A stretch of 64,000 nucleotides of DNA from Brevundimonas sp. (GTDB lineage: Bacteria; Pseudomonadota; Alphaproteobacteria; Caulobacterales; Caulobacteraceae), in assembly GCF_027484365.1 (NCBI RefSeq), contig NZ_JAIXTC010000007.1, positions 216,323-280,322 of the forward strand, in the 5' to 3' direction. The notes under the pieces are model-generated. The model was not told where the DNA came from. It did no database searches and worked only from the letters and a program-made list of their open reading frames with translations. The position numbers and the translations under genes were made by a program. Each line of letters begins with the position of its first letter. The first letter of the stretch is position 1. This document shows, one piece after another, positions 27,323 to 36,408 of this stretch.

Positions 27323-27805
27323 TTGCCGAAGATCGACATCGATGCCGCACCCGAGCGCAACGGAACCGCCTATCCGCCGCCTTTTGACGCTCCTTGCCGG
27401 GAACGGCGTCGCAGACGGTTGGGGAACGCGGCGGGCCTCAGCCAGTTTGGCGTCAACAGGCTGATTCTGCCGCCGGGCGGCTGGTCCTCCCAGCGCCATT
27501 GGCACACCGCCGAGGATGAGTTCGTCTGGATCCTGTCCGGTGAGGTGGTGCTGGTTGAGAATGAGGGCGAAACGGTGCTGAGGGCGGGGGATTGCGCCGG
27601 TTTTCCGAAGGGGGTGGCGAACGGCCATCAGCTGGTCAACCGGTCGGAGGAGGTCGCCGTGGTTCTGGAGGTCGGCGGCCGAAATCCTGATCAGGACGCG
27701 GTCGATTATCCCGACATCGATCTGATGATCGCCGGCCAGGGCGACACCACCTATCGGCATAAGGACGGCACGCCCTACGAGACCGCCCCGGGCCGGGTGA
27801 AGTGA
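27323..27805 (+). CDS. cupin-domain protein
   Basis: A 160-residue single-domain cupin from a TTG start. Motif 1 (HWHTAEDEFVWILSGEVVL, about residues 56-74) contains the His/His/Glu metal ligands and is followed by GDCAGFPKG and a second beta motif (NGHQLVNRSEEVAVVLEVG). Members bind sugars or small organics, sometimes with Mn or Fe catalysis. It ends in GTGA shared with the MFS gene, so they are likely co-translated. A truncated copy is at 26129. Confidence 0.85.
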   Translation: MPKIDIDAAPERNGTAYPPPFDAPCRERRRRRLGNAAGLSQFGVNRLILPPGGWSSQRHWHTAEDEFVWILSGEVVLVENEGETVLRAGDCAGFPKGVANGHQLVNRSEEVAVVLEVGGRNPDQDAVDYPDIDLMIAGQGDTTYRHKDGTPYETAPGRVK

Positions 27806-29097
27806 CGGACTCGCCTGAGGCGCCCGAGCCGAACACCAGGCCGAACGCCGAAGCCGCGCTGGCCGCCCATGGGACCAACCCCTGGGTCATCAATGACTTT
27901 CGCCTGATCTGGCTGGGTCGGATTGCGGCGGTGCTGGCGATCCAGATCCAGTCCTCGGCCCTGCTGTGGCAGGTCTATGAGATCGCGCGCCGCGACCATC
28001 CGATCGAACAGGCCAGCCTGTATCTCGGCATGGTCGGACTGGCCCAGTTCATCCCCCTGCTGTTGCTGACCCTGCCGGCCGGCGAGATGGCGGATCGGCG
28101 GGACCGCCGGCGCACGGTGGTCTGGTCGATCCTGGCCGAGGCGACGTGCGCCCTGTCCTTCCTGGCCATGGCCCTCCACGGCCATCCGCCGCTGTGGGGC
28201 CTGCTGGCGGTGGCGGTCGGCTTCGGCGCGTCGCGGGCCTTCCTGGCTCCGGCGAGCCAGGCCTATCTGCCGATGGTCGTGGGTCGGGCCGCCCTGCCGC
28301 GCGCCATTGCGGCCCAGTCGATCGCCTTCCAGACCGGGGCGATCGCGGGGCCGGCGCTCGGCGGCGTGATCGTCGGCATCAACGTGCCTCTGGCCTACGG
28401 AGTGTCGCTGGCCCTGTTCGGCGTCGGCCTGGTCTGTTTTCTGATCCTGAAGACCAGCGGCAGGCCCGCACCGATGGAGGCCGTCGGCAGCCGCTGGGAG
28501 GCGGTCAAGGACGGGCTGAAATACGTCTGGGACACCAAGATCGTGCTGGGCGCCATCTCGCTCGATCTGATCGTGGTTCTGTTCGCGGGGGTGGCCCTGC
28601 TGACCCCGATCTTCGCGCGCGACATCCTGCATGTCGGACCGGAAGGGTTCGGGTTGCTCCGGGCGTCGTTCGGCGGCGGCGCCTTCCTGATGGCCCTGGT
28701 CCTGGCCCGTTATCCGATCCCGGGTCGGGGCGGGATGCTGATGTTCGCCTCGGTCGCCGTGTTCGGCGTCTGCACCATCGTCTTCGGGCTGTCGAAGGTC
28801 GTCTGGATCTCGGCGGCGGCCCTGTTCATCGGCGGCATGGCCGACATGGTCAGCGTCAACATCCGCCAGACCCTGATCCAGCTGTCGACGCCCGATCACA
28901 TGCGGGGCCGGGTGTCCTCGGTCTCGATGCTGTTCATCGGCGCGTCCAATGAGCTCGGCGAGGCCTACTCCGGTGTGATGGTGCGGTTCCTGGGACCCAT
29001 CGGCGCGGCGGTGTTCGGCGGGGTCGGGGCGCTGGCCGCGACGGGGCTCTGGGCGAAGCTGTTCCCCGACCTCAGAAAGGCGGATCGGCTGGTGTGA
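27802..29097 (+). CDS. MFS transporter, EntS/TMEM-type exporter
   Basis: A 431-residue 12-helix major facilitator of the enterobactin-exporter-like group (PF05977). EMADRRDRRRTVVWSI is the loop 2-3 signature and FGASRAFLAPASQAYLPMVV follows in helix 5. The GTG start overlaps the cupin stop by 4 nt, so the cupin and transporter are probably used together on one compound. The substrate is unknown. No siderophore synthesis genes are nearby. Confidence 0.82.
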   Translation: MTDSPEAPEPNTRPNAEAALAAHGTNPWVINDFRLIWLGRIAAVLAIQIQSSALLWQVYEIARRDHPIEQASLYLGMVGLAQFIPLLLLTLPAGEMADRRDRRRTVVWSILAEATCALSFLAMALHGHPPLWGLLAVAVGFGASRAFLAPASQAYLPMVVGRAALPRAIAAQSIAFQTGAIAGPALGGVIVGINVPLAYGVSLALFGVGLVCFLILKTSGRPAPMEAVGSRWEAVKDGLKYVWDTKIVLGAISLDLIVVLFAGVALLTPIFARDILHVGPEGFGLLRASFGGGAFLMALVLARYPIPGRGGMLMFASVAVFGVCTIVFGLSKVVWISAAALFIGGMADMVSVNIRQTLIQLSTPDHMRGRVSSVSMLFIGASNELGEAYSGVMVRFLGPIGAAVFGGVGALAATGLWAKLFPDLRKADRLV

Positions 29098-29102
29098 GTC
29101 CG

Positions 29103-29732
29103 TCAGGCTCCAGCGAGGCGCGCGCGCCGCTGGAGATGCACAGCCGCCGCGCCGGCCAGCGCCAGTCCGAGCAGGATCATCGCCCACTCTGACAGGGTCG
29201 GGACGGGAGCGGCAGCGACCTGCACGACTTCGAAGATCAGGTCTTGAGCCTGGACCATGTCTCCATTCGCGAACCAGGCTCCCCCGGGGTAGGAGTTAAC
29301 GTCATTGTTGCGCGTCAAAGTCGACGAGCCGAAAGCGAAGGCATAGGTGGACCCGGCCGTAACCGGCAGCGGAGTGCCGAGAACGAATTCATCGAAGCCG
29401 CCGCCGGTCCGGTCAGTCAGACTTACCGCTTGCGATGAGACGAACGCACCTGCAGCGTTGAACGCGCCGGTATTTGCCCCGTTATAGAGATAAAGGGTGG
29501 TGTTCTGGGCGGCACCCGGCCTTACCCGGATCCTGGTGACCGTGCCCGTCACAGTCGCCGTGAAAGACTGGCCCTGGAAGCTGATCGAATTGGTCACAAA
29601 CGGGTTTGCATCCGGCGACGCGATCGTCTGGGCCGATGCCTGGGTTGCCATGCCTGTCCAGAGTGCGGCCAGCATGACCGCTACAATGGCGATGTTACGA
29701 GCGGTCGAGGACAAGGTGCATTTCCAAAGCAT
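29103..29732 (-). CDS. IPTL-CTERM sorting-domain protein 3
   Basis: A 209-residue exported protein. The signal peptide runs to QASAQ near residue 36. A beta-rich domain resembling choice-of-anchor sequences follows, ending in VPTLSEWAMILLGLALAGA plus a basic tail. Start chosen at the ATG reading MLWKCTL; a TTG 66 nt upstream is an alternative. It is convergent with the MFS gene at 5 nt and lies on the opposite strand to the duplicated IPTL-CTERM pair. Confidence 0.82.
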   Translation of the reverse strand: MLWKCTLSSTARNIAIVAVMLAALWTGMATQASAQTIASPDANPFVTNSISFQGQSFTATVTGTVTRIRVRPGAAQNTTLYLYNGANTGAFNAAGAFVSSQAVSLTDRTGGGFDEFVLGTPLPVTAGSTYAFAFGSSTLTRNNDVNSYPGGAWFANGDMVQAQDLIFEVVQVAAAPVPTLSEWAMILLGLALAGAAAVHLQRRARLAGA

Positions 29733-29855
29733 CACCGGCCAGTGCCGGCCAATGCGTTTAGTATATCCGCGGTTGTGAAGGCCTGACAATCGGGACAAGG
29801 TCCGACCGAGTCCGTGTCCGGCAGCCCCTCCGTGACAGTCCTGCGCACCCTGCCG

Positions 29856-29874
29856 CCTCCCTGCGAGAGGGAGG
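29856..29874. terminator. short palindrome between dcd and IPTL-CTERM 3
   Basis: CCTCCCT-gcgag-AGGGAGG, 7-bp stem, 4 nt beyond the deaminase stop (minus strand). No T-run. Weak evidence for termination or mRNA stability. Confidence 0.35.
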
Positions 29875-29877
29875 TGA

Positions 29878-30897
29878 TTACCAGGCGCGGAAATGTTTGC
29901 TCAGCTTCAGCCCCTGCCGCTGATAGTGGCTGCCGCCCTCGCCGTAGAGGCGTGACGGGCGTTCGGTCAGGGGTTCGTAGACCAGCCGGGCGACGATCTG
30001 GCCGTGTTCCAGCAGGAAGGGGGTGTCGTGGGTACGGACCTCCAGCACGCCCTTTGAGCCCGCGCCGTGCGCCTCGTCGGTGCCGAAGCCGGGGTCGAAG
30101 AAGCCGGCGTAGTGGACGCGGAACTCGCCGACCGACGGATCGATCGGGGTCATCTCTGCCGCCTGATCCACGGGGATCTCGACCGAGTCCGAAGACGCCA
30201 GGATGTAGAACTCGCCCGGATCGAGCAGCAGTTCGCCGCGACGCAGGGTCAGCGGCTCCCAGAAATCCTTCGGGTCGTGGCCGTCGATCCGGTCCAGGTC
30301 GACGACGCCCGCGTGACGACGGCCACGGAAGCCGATGATGTCGCCGCCTTGCAGGTCGACCCCGACGCTGCGGGTCTCCAGCTTGGGCGGTTCGCCCGCC
30401 TTGAGCCGCAGCTGGTTCAGCCGTGTGCCGGGACGCACGAGGATTGAGAAGGTCTGGGGTGCGATCTCCAGATAGAGCGGCCCCGCATAGCCCTCGTCCA
30501 CATCGTCGAACGAACCGCCGCGATCGGTCAGCAGGCGCACGAAGACATCGACACGGCCGGTCGAGGACTTGGGGTTGGCGCGGGCGATCAGGCCGGGCGG
30601 CAGGCTCAGCCGCTCCTGAAGCTCGGCGATATAGACACAGCCTTTTTCCAGAACGACGCCGTGGGTCATGTCGATGGGGTGCATCTCGACGTCGGCGATC
30701 CGCTCGGACACCAGCCGCTTGCCGGGCAGGAAGGAGGCGCGCACCCGCCAGGCGCGGTCGGACAGGCGCAGGTCGAGACTGGCCGGCTGGACCTGGTCGG
30801 CGTCCCAGGGCGTGGCCGAGGATATGGCGCCGCCCGCGATCAGGGCTTCGATGGACTGGGAGGGCAGGATGCCGTGCGTGGGGAATTCAAGAGACAT
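29878..30897 (-). CDS. dcd: 2'-deoxycytidine 5'-triphosphate deaminase (long two-domain form)
   Basis: Deaminates dCTP to dUTP for dTTP synthesis. At 339 residues it is nearly twice the length of E. coli Dcd (about 193) and matches the alphaproteobacterial PF06559 form, in which two dUTPase-fold halves are fused. ARANPKSSTGRVDVFVR carries the conserved substrate-binding Ser/Arg segment of the first half, and a second similar half follows (GFFDPGF...GQIVARLVYE). Start taken at the ATG reading MSLEFPTH. Divergent from apaG. Confidence 0.88.
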   Translation of the reverse strand: MSLEFPTHGILPSQSIEALIAGGAISSATPWDADQVQPASLDLRLSDRAWRVRASFLPGKRLVSERIADVEMHPIDMTHGVVLEKGCVYIAELQERLSLPPGLIARANPKSSTGRVDVFVRLLTDRGGSFDDVDEGYAGPLYLEIAPQTFSILVRPGTRLNQLRLKAGEPPKLETRSVGVDLQGGDIIGFRGRRHAGVVDLDRIDGHDPKDFWEPLTLRRGELLLDPGEFYILASSDSVEIPVDQAAEMTPIDPSVGEFRVHYAGFFDPGFGTDEAHGAGSKGVLEVRTHDTPFLLEHGQIVARLVYEPLTERPSRLYGEGGSHYQRQGLKLSKHFRAW

Positions 30898-30973
30898 GGC
30901 GAACGCCATACACACGGATCGCCGGACGCGCGACCACGCTTGAACTGCGGCCTGCATCGGGCGACCATGGATC

Positions 30974-31378
30974 ATGCACGACACGCGACCCTATGTGGCT
31001 GAAACGGAAGGCGTCATCGTGCGCGTCCGCCCCAGCTATCTGGCCGGCCAGTCCGATCCGGCCGAGGGCCGCTGGGTCTGGGCCTATCAGATCGAGATTG
31101 AGAATTGCGGGCCGGAGGCGGTGCAGCTGATGGCGCGGCGGTGGGTCATCACCGACGCCACCGGCCATGTCGAGACGGTGCGGGGGCCGGGCGTGGTCGG
31201 GGAACAGCCCCTGATCGCGCCGGGCGACAGCTATTCCTACGCCTCGGGATGCCCCTTGCCGACGGCGTCGGGGTCCATGGAGGGGGCCTATACGATGACG
31301 GACGCCAGCGGCCGGTCGTTCGAGGCGGTTATTCCGGCCTTCAGCCTGGATGTGCCTGGCGGGAGGGTCCTGAATTGA
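30974..31378 (+). CDS. apaG: ApaG domain protein
   Basis: A 134-residue fibronectin-III-like beta-sandwich protein of the ApaG family. The core signature VRGPGVVGEQPLIAPGDSYSY and the following CPLPTASGSMEGAYTM are complete. ApaG is often annotated as a Co/Mg-efflux or pyrophosphate-binding protein, though its real role is unclear. It is followed with a 4-nt overlap by a VOC protein starting at TTG. Confidence 0.92.
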   Translation: MHDTRPYVAETEGVIVRVRPSYLAGQSDPAEGRWVWAYQIEIENCGPEAVQLMARRWVITDATGHVETVRGPGVVGEQPLIAPGDSYSYASGCPLPTASGSMEGAYTMTDASGRSFEAVIPAFSLDVPGGRVLN

Positions 31379-31743
31379 CGGATCGACTGATCGACGCCGC
31401 GCCCTTCGTTCCGGCCAGGGAATTCGAGGTCAGCAAGGCCTTCTATCGTGCCCTGGGCTTCGAATGTCTCACGGACGGAGAGGTCGCGATCTTCCGCACG
31501 GGAACCAGCCGCTTCATCCTGCAGAATTACTGGCAGGAGGGCTGGGCCGCCAACTTCATGATGCAGCTGGTCGTCGCCGATCTTGACGGCTGGTGGTCGC
31601 GGATGACGGCACTGGATCTGCCGGGCCGGTTCGGGGTGCAGCGGCCGAAGCCGCCTGTCCTGCAGCCCTGGGGCCTGATCGTCGGCTATGTCTATGATCC
31701 GGCCGGCGTGCTCTGGCACGTCACCGGCGAACGGCCCGCCTGA
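31375..31743 (+). CDS. VOC/glyoxalase-bleomycin resistance family protein
   Basis: A 122-residue one-domain VOC protein. FEVSKAFYRALGFE at about residues 17-30 is the family's first beta-alpha unit, and VYDPAGVLWHV near the C-terminus holds the second-half ligand residues. Start is TTG overlapping the apaG stop (TTGA), preceded by a GGGAGGG ribosome site. The dimer would make two metal or ligand sites. Substrate unknown. Confidence 0.82.
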   Translation: MTDRLIDAAPFVPAREFEVSKAFYRALGFECLTDGEVAIFRTGTSRFILQNYWQEGWAANFMMQLVVADLDGWWSRMTALDLPGRFGVQRPKPPVLQPWGLIVGYVYDPAGVLWHVTGERPA

Positions 31744-31752
31744 GGCGGGTGG

Positions 31753-31784
31753 GGGGCTGCGTCAACCCGGAGAACCGCAGCCCC
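31753..31784. terminator. hairpin between VOC gene and gcrA
   Basis: A 9-bp stem GGGGCTGCG/CGCAGCCCC with a 14-nt loop, 10 nt after the VOC stop, between convergent genes. No clear T-run. The remaining 120 bp to gcrA shows no feature. Confidence 0.5.
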
Positions 31785-31906
31785 GCCCCGATCTCGCCAG
31801 GGGACCCTGACGAGGCGGATGCGGCCCCTTACGGGATCGGCATGACGAAGGCGCGACGCACGCGACACGGATCGCGCCCAGGCAGCGAGCGACAGCGCCC
31901 CTTGAA

Positions 31907-32425
31907 CTAGATGTAGCGCCGCAGGCTGCGGGCCAGCTCTTCCTTGCCGCCGCGCTTCATCTGCGGCTGGTAGGCGACGCGGGCGTGTTCCTGGCAGTAG
32001 ACGCCTTCCGAGGCGCGGCGGCCGCAGAAGCTGAACTCGGTCGAGGACGGGTCGCCGATCGGCCATTTGCACATGTGGGCGCCCAGGGTCATCACCGTGG
32101 CCGTGCCGGGCATCTCGGCGACGGCGGGCAGGGCCGGAGCGGCCACGACCGGCCGCGGCGCGGGCTGGGCGGCTTCGATGCGGCGGGGCGCCGAGGGCTG
32201 GGCCGGGGGCGTGGTGCGCGTACGGGCCGGGCGGAAGGTGGTGGCGGTGCGCGCCGGCTGCGACGGCGTCGCGCGGCCCGACAGGCCGAGGCGGTGGACC
32301 TTGCCGATCACGGCGTTGCGGGTGACGCCGCCGCCCAGCTGTTTGGCGATCTGCGAAGCCGACTGCCCTTCCAGCCAGAGCTTCTTCAGCGCGCCGACGC
32401 GATCTTCGGTCCAGCCTGCGGTCAT
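31907..32425 (-). CDS. gcrA: cell cycle regulator GcrA
   Basis: Sigma-70-associated master regulator of the Caulobacterales cell cycle, acting with CcrM-methylated GANTC promoters. The 172 residues match the expected size (about 173 in Caulobacter). The N-terminal DNA-binding helix-turn-helix WTEDRVGALKKLWLEGQSA...TRNAVIGKVHRLGL is intact, a Pro/Ala-rich linker follows (about 50-105), and the C-terminal sigma-binding domain has two Cys pairs near CKWPIG and EFSFCGRR. Its upstream region carries CtrA-, DnaA- and GANTC-like sites. Confidence 0.96.
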   Translation of the reverse strand: MTAGWTEDRVGALKKLWLEGQSASQIAKQLGGGVTRNAVIGKVHRLGLSGRATPSQPARTATTFRPARTRTTPPAQPSAPRRIEAAQPAPRPVVAAPALPAVAEMPGTATVMTLGAHMCKWPIGDPSSTEFSFCGRRASEGVYCQEHARVAYQPQMKRGGKEELARSLRRYI

Positions 32426-32448
32426 GCCACCCTCCGGGGAACAGTTTT

Positions 32449-32569
32449 GATTCAACATTTGGCGCCTGAGGCCCCTCCCGGGTCTCGTCGGCCACAACTA
32501 ATCGTAAACGAGACCTTAACAGACGCAAGATGTGCGAATCAGTCGTCCACAGGAACTACATCTTGAATC
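32449..32569. promoter_or_regulatory. gcrA regulatory region: CtrA-like, DnaA-like and GANTC sites
   Basis: TAAA-N7-TTAA at 32505-32519 (one mismatch to the CtrA box), TCGTCCACA at 32543-32551 (7 of 9 to a DnaA box) and three GANTC sites at 32449-32453, 32536-32540 and 32565-32569. Known Caulobacter biology has DnaA activating and CtrA repressing gcrA. The site set fits, but no binding is shown. Confidence 0.6.
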
Positions 32570-32635
32570 GGCGTTCGCTGAGCGGACCAAGCGCCGCGAT
32601 ACGGAACGGGCCCCGGCGCCCGGGGTTGAAGACCC

Positions 32636-32830
32636 ATGTCCGACACGCCGCACGCAGCCCCGCCGATTACGCGTAAACCTTTGACTCCCCTGGCGGGGGA
32701 CGGCTGTGTGCGTGTGGTTGATCCGCCCGAGATCGCCATCACCCTGACCCCCGACGCCGCAGAGATTTCCGGGCTGCGCCTGATCGCGGAGGCGGACGCG
32801 GCGCGGCGCAAGGTCAACCCTGCCGGTTGA
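32636..32830 (+). CDS. small hypothetical protein
   Basis: A 64-residue frame with a Pro-rich N-terminus (PHAAPPITRKPLTPLAG) and a more regular C-half (EIAITLTPDAAEISGLRLIAEAD). Nothing recognised. It is divergent from gcrA and lies 54 nt before the ABC permease, so it may be a leader of that gene. Codon-position GC is consistent with coding, but expression is unproven. Confidence 0.5.
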   Translation: MSDTPHAAPPITRKPLTPLAGDGCVRVVDPPEIAITLTPDAAEISGLRLIAEADAARRKVNPAG

Positions 32831-32884
32831 GGCCGGGTGCCGGAGCCCTTGCGCACCGCGCCCTGCGGCTGCATCTGACGGCCC

Positions 32885-33706
32885 ATGACCGATCTCGCCT
32901 CGACGCGGCCTTCAGGCCTTCCGACCCCACGCAACTATGCCGGGGTCAACTGGATCGGGGTCCAGACCCTTTATCTGCGCGAGGTGCGCCGCTTCTGGAA
33001 GGTCGGGGCCCAGACGGTCGCCGCCCCGGTCGTCACGACCCTGCTCTACATGCTGGTCTTCGTCGTGGCGCTCAAGGGCACGCGGCCGCCGCTGCACGGC
33101 ACCCCTTTCTCGGAGTTCGTGGCTCCCGGCCTGATCATGATGGCCATCCTGAACAACGCCTTCGCCAATGCATCGTCCAGCCTGATCCAGGCCAAGATCA
33201 TGGGCACCTCGACCGACTTTCTCACGCCGCCGCTGAGCCCGCTGGAGCTGACCATCGGCTTCTCGCTGGGCGCCGCCACCCGCGGCATCGTGGTCGGCCT
33301 GGTCACGGCGATCTGCGTCATGCCGTTCGCCCGCCTCGGGGTGAGCCATGTTGCGGCCATCGTCTGGTTCGCCCTGATCGCCTCCCTGCTGATGGGGATG
33401 GTGGGGGTGCTGGCCGGTCTCTGGTCCGAGAAGTTCGACCAGTTGTCGGCGGTCCAGAACTTCGTCGTCCTGCCGATGACCTTCCTGTCGGGGGCCTTCT
33501 ATCTGGTCGAGAACCTGCCCCAGCCGTTCGCGGCCATCAGCCACTGGAACCCCTTCTTCTATCTGATCGACGGCTTCCGCTACGGCTTCATCGGCCATGC
33601 CGAGGGGAACCTGATGGTCGGGGTGGTGATGAGTGCGGTACTGACGGTCGGGATGGCCGTCTGCTGCTGGCTGGTGTTCAGGTCCGGGTGGCGGTTGAAG
33701 AGCTGA
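32885..33706 (+). CDS. ABC-2 type transporter permease
   Basis: A 273-residue inner-membrane permease with six predicted helices. WIGVQTLYLREVRRFWKV is the cytosolic lead of ABC-2 exporters (PF01061), and LPMTFLSGAFYLVENLPQP plus HWNPFFYLIDGFRYGFIG are the conserved C-terminal motifs. It exports lipids, polysaccharides or drugs in its family. The matching ATPase gene is not next to it, so the partner must be encoded outside this stretch. Confidence 0.85.
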   Translation: MTDLASTRPSGLPTPRNYAGVNWIGVQTLYLREVRRFWKVGAQTVAAPVVTTLLYMLVFVVALKGTRPPLHGTPFSEFVAPGLIMMAILNNAFANASSSLIQAKIMGTSTDFLTPPLSPLELTIGFSLGAATRGIVVGLVTAICVMPFARLGVSHVAAIVWFALIASLLMGMVGVLAGLWSEKFDQLSAVQNFVVLPMTFLSGAFYLVENLPQPFAAISHWNPFFYLIDGFRYGFIGHAEGNLMVGVVMSAVLTVGMAVCCWLVFRSGWRLKS

Positions 33707-33709
33707 GCG

Positions 33710-33825
33710 AGGCAGTAGGCGGTAGGCAGTAGGCAGTAGGGGCGCTGCGTCTGCAGCCTCCCGCCGCGTCGAGCACGATGCTGGCCGGAAACGACCTACT
33801 GCCTATTGCCTACTGGCTACTGCCT
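33710..33825. repeat. GGCAGTA heptamer arrays in inverted orientation
   Basis: AGGCAGTAGG-type heptamers repeat at 33710-33740 and their complements (CCTACTGCCTATTGCC type) at 33795-33825, separated by about 54 bp. The two arms can pair as a long imperfect hairpin. It sits between the permease and argD and may end transcription or be a mobile-repeat remnant. Confidence 0.75.
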
Positions 33826-33926
33826 CACCCGGTGTTGACTCCCCCACGCTCCCATCCGACAACCTCCGCTCCTGAAAAGTCCCGTCGCACCCGCGCCGGG
33901 GCTTCGTTTCTTTTGGAGGTCAGTCC

Positions 33927-35123
33927 GTGTCCGGTCATTTGATGGGTGTCTACAATCGCGCGCCGCTGGAAGTGGACCGCGGGCGAGGCGCGCGTCTGTG
34001 GAGCGTGGACGGGACCGAATACCTCGACTGCGTCCAGGGCATCTCCACCAACGGTCTGGGCCATGCCCACCCGGTTCTGGTCGAGGCTGTGAAGGCCCAG
34101 GTCGAGAAGCTGTGGCACGTCTCCAACATCTACAAGATTCCCGGCCAGGAAGAGCTCGCCGGCAGGCTGACCGACGCCAGCTTCGCCGACGTGGTCTTCT
34201 TCACCAACTCGGGCACCGAGGCGGTCGAGTGCGCCCTGAAGACGGCGCGCAAATATCATTCGGCCAACGGCCAGCCCGAGCGGATCGACATCTACGGCTT
34301 CGACGGCGCCTTCCACGGCCGGACCTACGGTGCGATCAACGCGGCCGCCAACCCGAGCTACACCGAGGGTTTCGGCCCGAAGATGCAGGGCTTCCACCAG
34401 CTGAAGTGGGGCGACCACGAGGCGCTGAAGGCCGCGATCGCCGAGCCCACGACGGCGGCGATCATCGTCGAGCCGGTGCAGGGCGAGGGCGGCTGCCGGG
34501 CCATGCCGGACGTCTGCCTGCGCGGGCTGCGCGACCTGTGCGACGCGCACGGCGTCCTGATCATCTTCGATGAGGTCCAGTGCGGCATGGGCCGGACCGG
34601 CAAGCTGTGGGCCCATGAATGGGCCGGGATGACGCCCGATATCATGGCGGTCGCCAAGGCCCTGGGCGGCGGCTTCCCCATCGGCGCCTGTCTCTCCACC
34701 GCCCATGCGGCGAAGGGGATGACCGTCGGCGCCCACGGCTCGACTTTCGGCGGCAATCCCTTGGCCATGGCCGTCGGCAATGCGGCCTTCAGCGCGATCA
34801 ACACGCCGGAGATCCTGGGCAACGTCAACGAGATCGCCGGCTACCTGAAGCAGCAGCTGCACGGACTGAAGGAACGCTTCCCCGATGTGATCGTGGACGT
34901 GCGCGGCAAGGGTCTGCTGATCGGCCTGAAGCTGGTCCCGAACAACCGCGACTTCATGGGCTGGGCGCGCGACGAGCAGCATCTGCTGATCGCGGGCGGC
35001 GGCGACAACTGCGTGCGCATGCTGCCGCCCCTGAACCTGACCCTCGACGAGGCCCGCGAGGCCGTCGAACGGCTGGAGCGGACCTGCGAGTTTGCGCGGG
35101 ACAAGATCAAAGCGGTCGCCTGA
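33927..35123 (+). CDS. argD: acetylornithine/succinyl-DAP aminotransferase
   Basis: PLP-dependent class III aminotransferase of arginine synthesis, often also used for succinyl-diaminopimelate in the lysine pathway. 398 residues from a GTG start with GGAGGT upstream. [12 protein letters not shown] binds PLP, and the Schiff-base Lys is K244 in [23 protein letters not shown] is the substrate/phosphate segment. Its TGA overlaps the argF ATG, so the two are co-translated. Confidence 0.95.
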   Translation: MSGHLMGVYNRAPLEVDRGRGARLWSVDGTEYLDCVQGISTNGLGHAHPVLVEAVKAQVEKLWHVSNIYKIPGQEELAGRLTDASFADVVFFTNSGTEAVECALKTARKYHSANGQPERIDIYGFDGAFHGRTYGAINAAANPSYTEGFGPKMQGFHQLKWGDHEALKAAIAEPTTAAIIVEPVQGEGGCRAMPDVCLRGLRDLCDAHGVLIIFDEVQCGMGRTGKLWAHEWAGMTPDIMAVAKALGGGFPIGACLSTAHAAKGMTVGAHGSTFGGNPLAMAVGNAAFSAINTPEILGNVNEIAGYLKQQLHGLKERFPDVIVDVRGKGLLIGLKLVPNNRDFMGWARDEQHLLIAGGGDNCVRMLPPLNLTLDEAREAVERLERTCEFARDKIKAVA

Positions 35124-36037
35124 TGGTCAGACACTTCCTCGACATCCACCGGCTGGAAGCGGCCGAGCTGCGCGCCATCCTTGACGACGCCCATGCCCGC
35201 AAGGCCGCGCGTCAGGGCAAGCCCCAGGGCTGGGTCGACGCCGACGCGCCGGGCAGGGACCGGGTGCTGGCGATGATCTTCGAGAAGAACTCGACCCGCA
35301 CCCGCTTCAGCTTCGACGCCGCCATTCGCCAGCTCGGCGGAGACTCGATCATCGCCACGGCCTCGGACATGCAGCTGGGGCGCGGCGAGCCGGTCGAGGA
35401 CACCGCCAGGGTCCTGTCGCGCATGGTCGATGCCGTGATGATCCGGGCCAACACCCACGAGGACGTCGAGCGGTTCGCCCGGGTCGCCACCGTGCCGGTG
35501 ATCAATGGTCTGACCGACCGCTCTCACCCGTGCCAGATCCTGGCCGACATCATGACCATCGAGGAGCAGCGCGGTCCGATCGAGGGCAAGACCCTGGCGT
35601 GGATCGGCGACGGCAACAACGTCTGCCACAGCTTCATGCACGCCGCGCCGAAGCTCGGCTTCCACCTGAACGTGGCCTGCCCGGCCGAGTATCACCCCGA
35701 CCTGCACGACCTGGCGAAGGGCGGCAGTTCGGTCAGCCTGACCTCCGATCCGCGCGATGCGGTCAAGGGCGCCGACGTCGTGATCACCGACACCTGGGTG
35801 TCGATGGGCGACAGCGACTATGAGGCCCGTCTGCAGGCGTTCGAGAGCTACACCGTCGACGAGGCCCTGATGAACCTGGCCGATCCGGACGCGGTCTTCC
35901 TGCACTGCCTGCCGGCGCACCGGGGGGAGGAGGTCACCGACGCCGTGATCGACGGACCGCGCTCGCTGGTCTGGGACGAGGCGGAAAACCGCATCCACGC
36001 CCAGAAGGCCGTGCTGGCCTGGTGTTTCGCGGGCTAG
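35123..36037 (+). CDS. argF: ornithine carbamoyltransferase
   Basis: Makes citrulline from ornithine and carbamoyl phosphate. 304 residues with the full set of motifs: STRTRFSFD (carbamoyl phosphate binding), HPCQILAD, and [11 protein letters not shown] (ornithine binding Cys). The ATG shares its A with the argD stop (TGATG), typical of an argD-argF operon. An anabolic enzyme rather than the catabolic arcB, judging by the partner gene. Confidence 0.96.
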   Translation: MVRHFLDIHRLEAAELRAILDDAHARKAARQGKPQGWVDADAPGRDRVLAMIFEKNSTRTRFSFDAAIRQLGGDSIIATASDMQLGRGEPVEDTARVLSRMVDAVMIRANTHEDVERFARVATVPVINGLTDRSHPCQILADIMTIEEQRGPIEGKTLAWIGDGNNVCHSFMHAAPKLGFHLNVACPAEYHPDLHDLAKGGSSVSLTSDPRDAVKGADVVITDTWVSMGDSDYEARLQAFESYTVDEALMNLADPDAVFLHCLPAHRGEEVTDAVIDGPRSLVWDEAENRIHAQKAVLAWCFAG

Positions 36038-36390
36038 ATCGCCTTCGATTTCCTGAACGACGGCGGAGCCTGGATGCGCCACCCGGCCTCGAGCAGGGCC
36101 TGCAGCTCTGCGACCTCGATCGCCTCAAGCCGGACCAGCACCGCCGGATAGCCGCGATAGTGGTCGTCGTCGAAAAACCGGTCGGGCGCGGCCTCGATCA
36201 GCATGTCCTTTGCGGCGATGTCGCAGCGGATGGCGACGACGCCCGGCACGGCCTCGCGTTTTGACTTCGGTCTGGCGCGGGCCAGATAGGCCCAGCAGAC
36301 CGCCCTCCGGCCGACGCCGAAATTGACGCCCTCGCCCTCCATACCGGGCAGGGCGAGGGCCAGTCGGGACAGGTCGGTGGTCGTGGCCAT
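36034..36390 (-). CDS. MmcQ/YjbR family protein
   Basis: A 118-residue protein of the YjbR fold (PF04237), a DNA-binding-like cystatin fold of unclear function. [15 protein letters not shown] and [22 protein letters not shown] are characteristic blocks. Convergent with argF, overlapping it by 4 nt. Small members of this family have been crystallised, but no activity is established. Confidence 0.82.
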   Translation of the reverse strand: MATTTDLSRLALALPGMEGEGVNFGVGRRAVCWAYLARARPKSKREAVPGVVAIRCDIAAKDMLIEAAPDRFFDDDHYRGYPAVLVRLEAIEVAELQALLEAGWRIQAPPSFRKSKAI

Positions 36391-36408
36391 GGAGGCCGAC
36401 CATACAGG

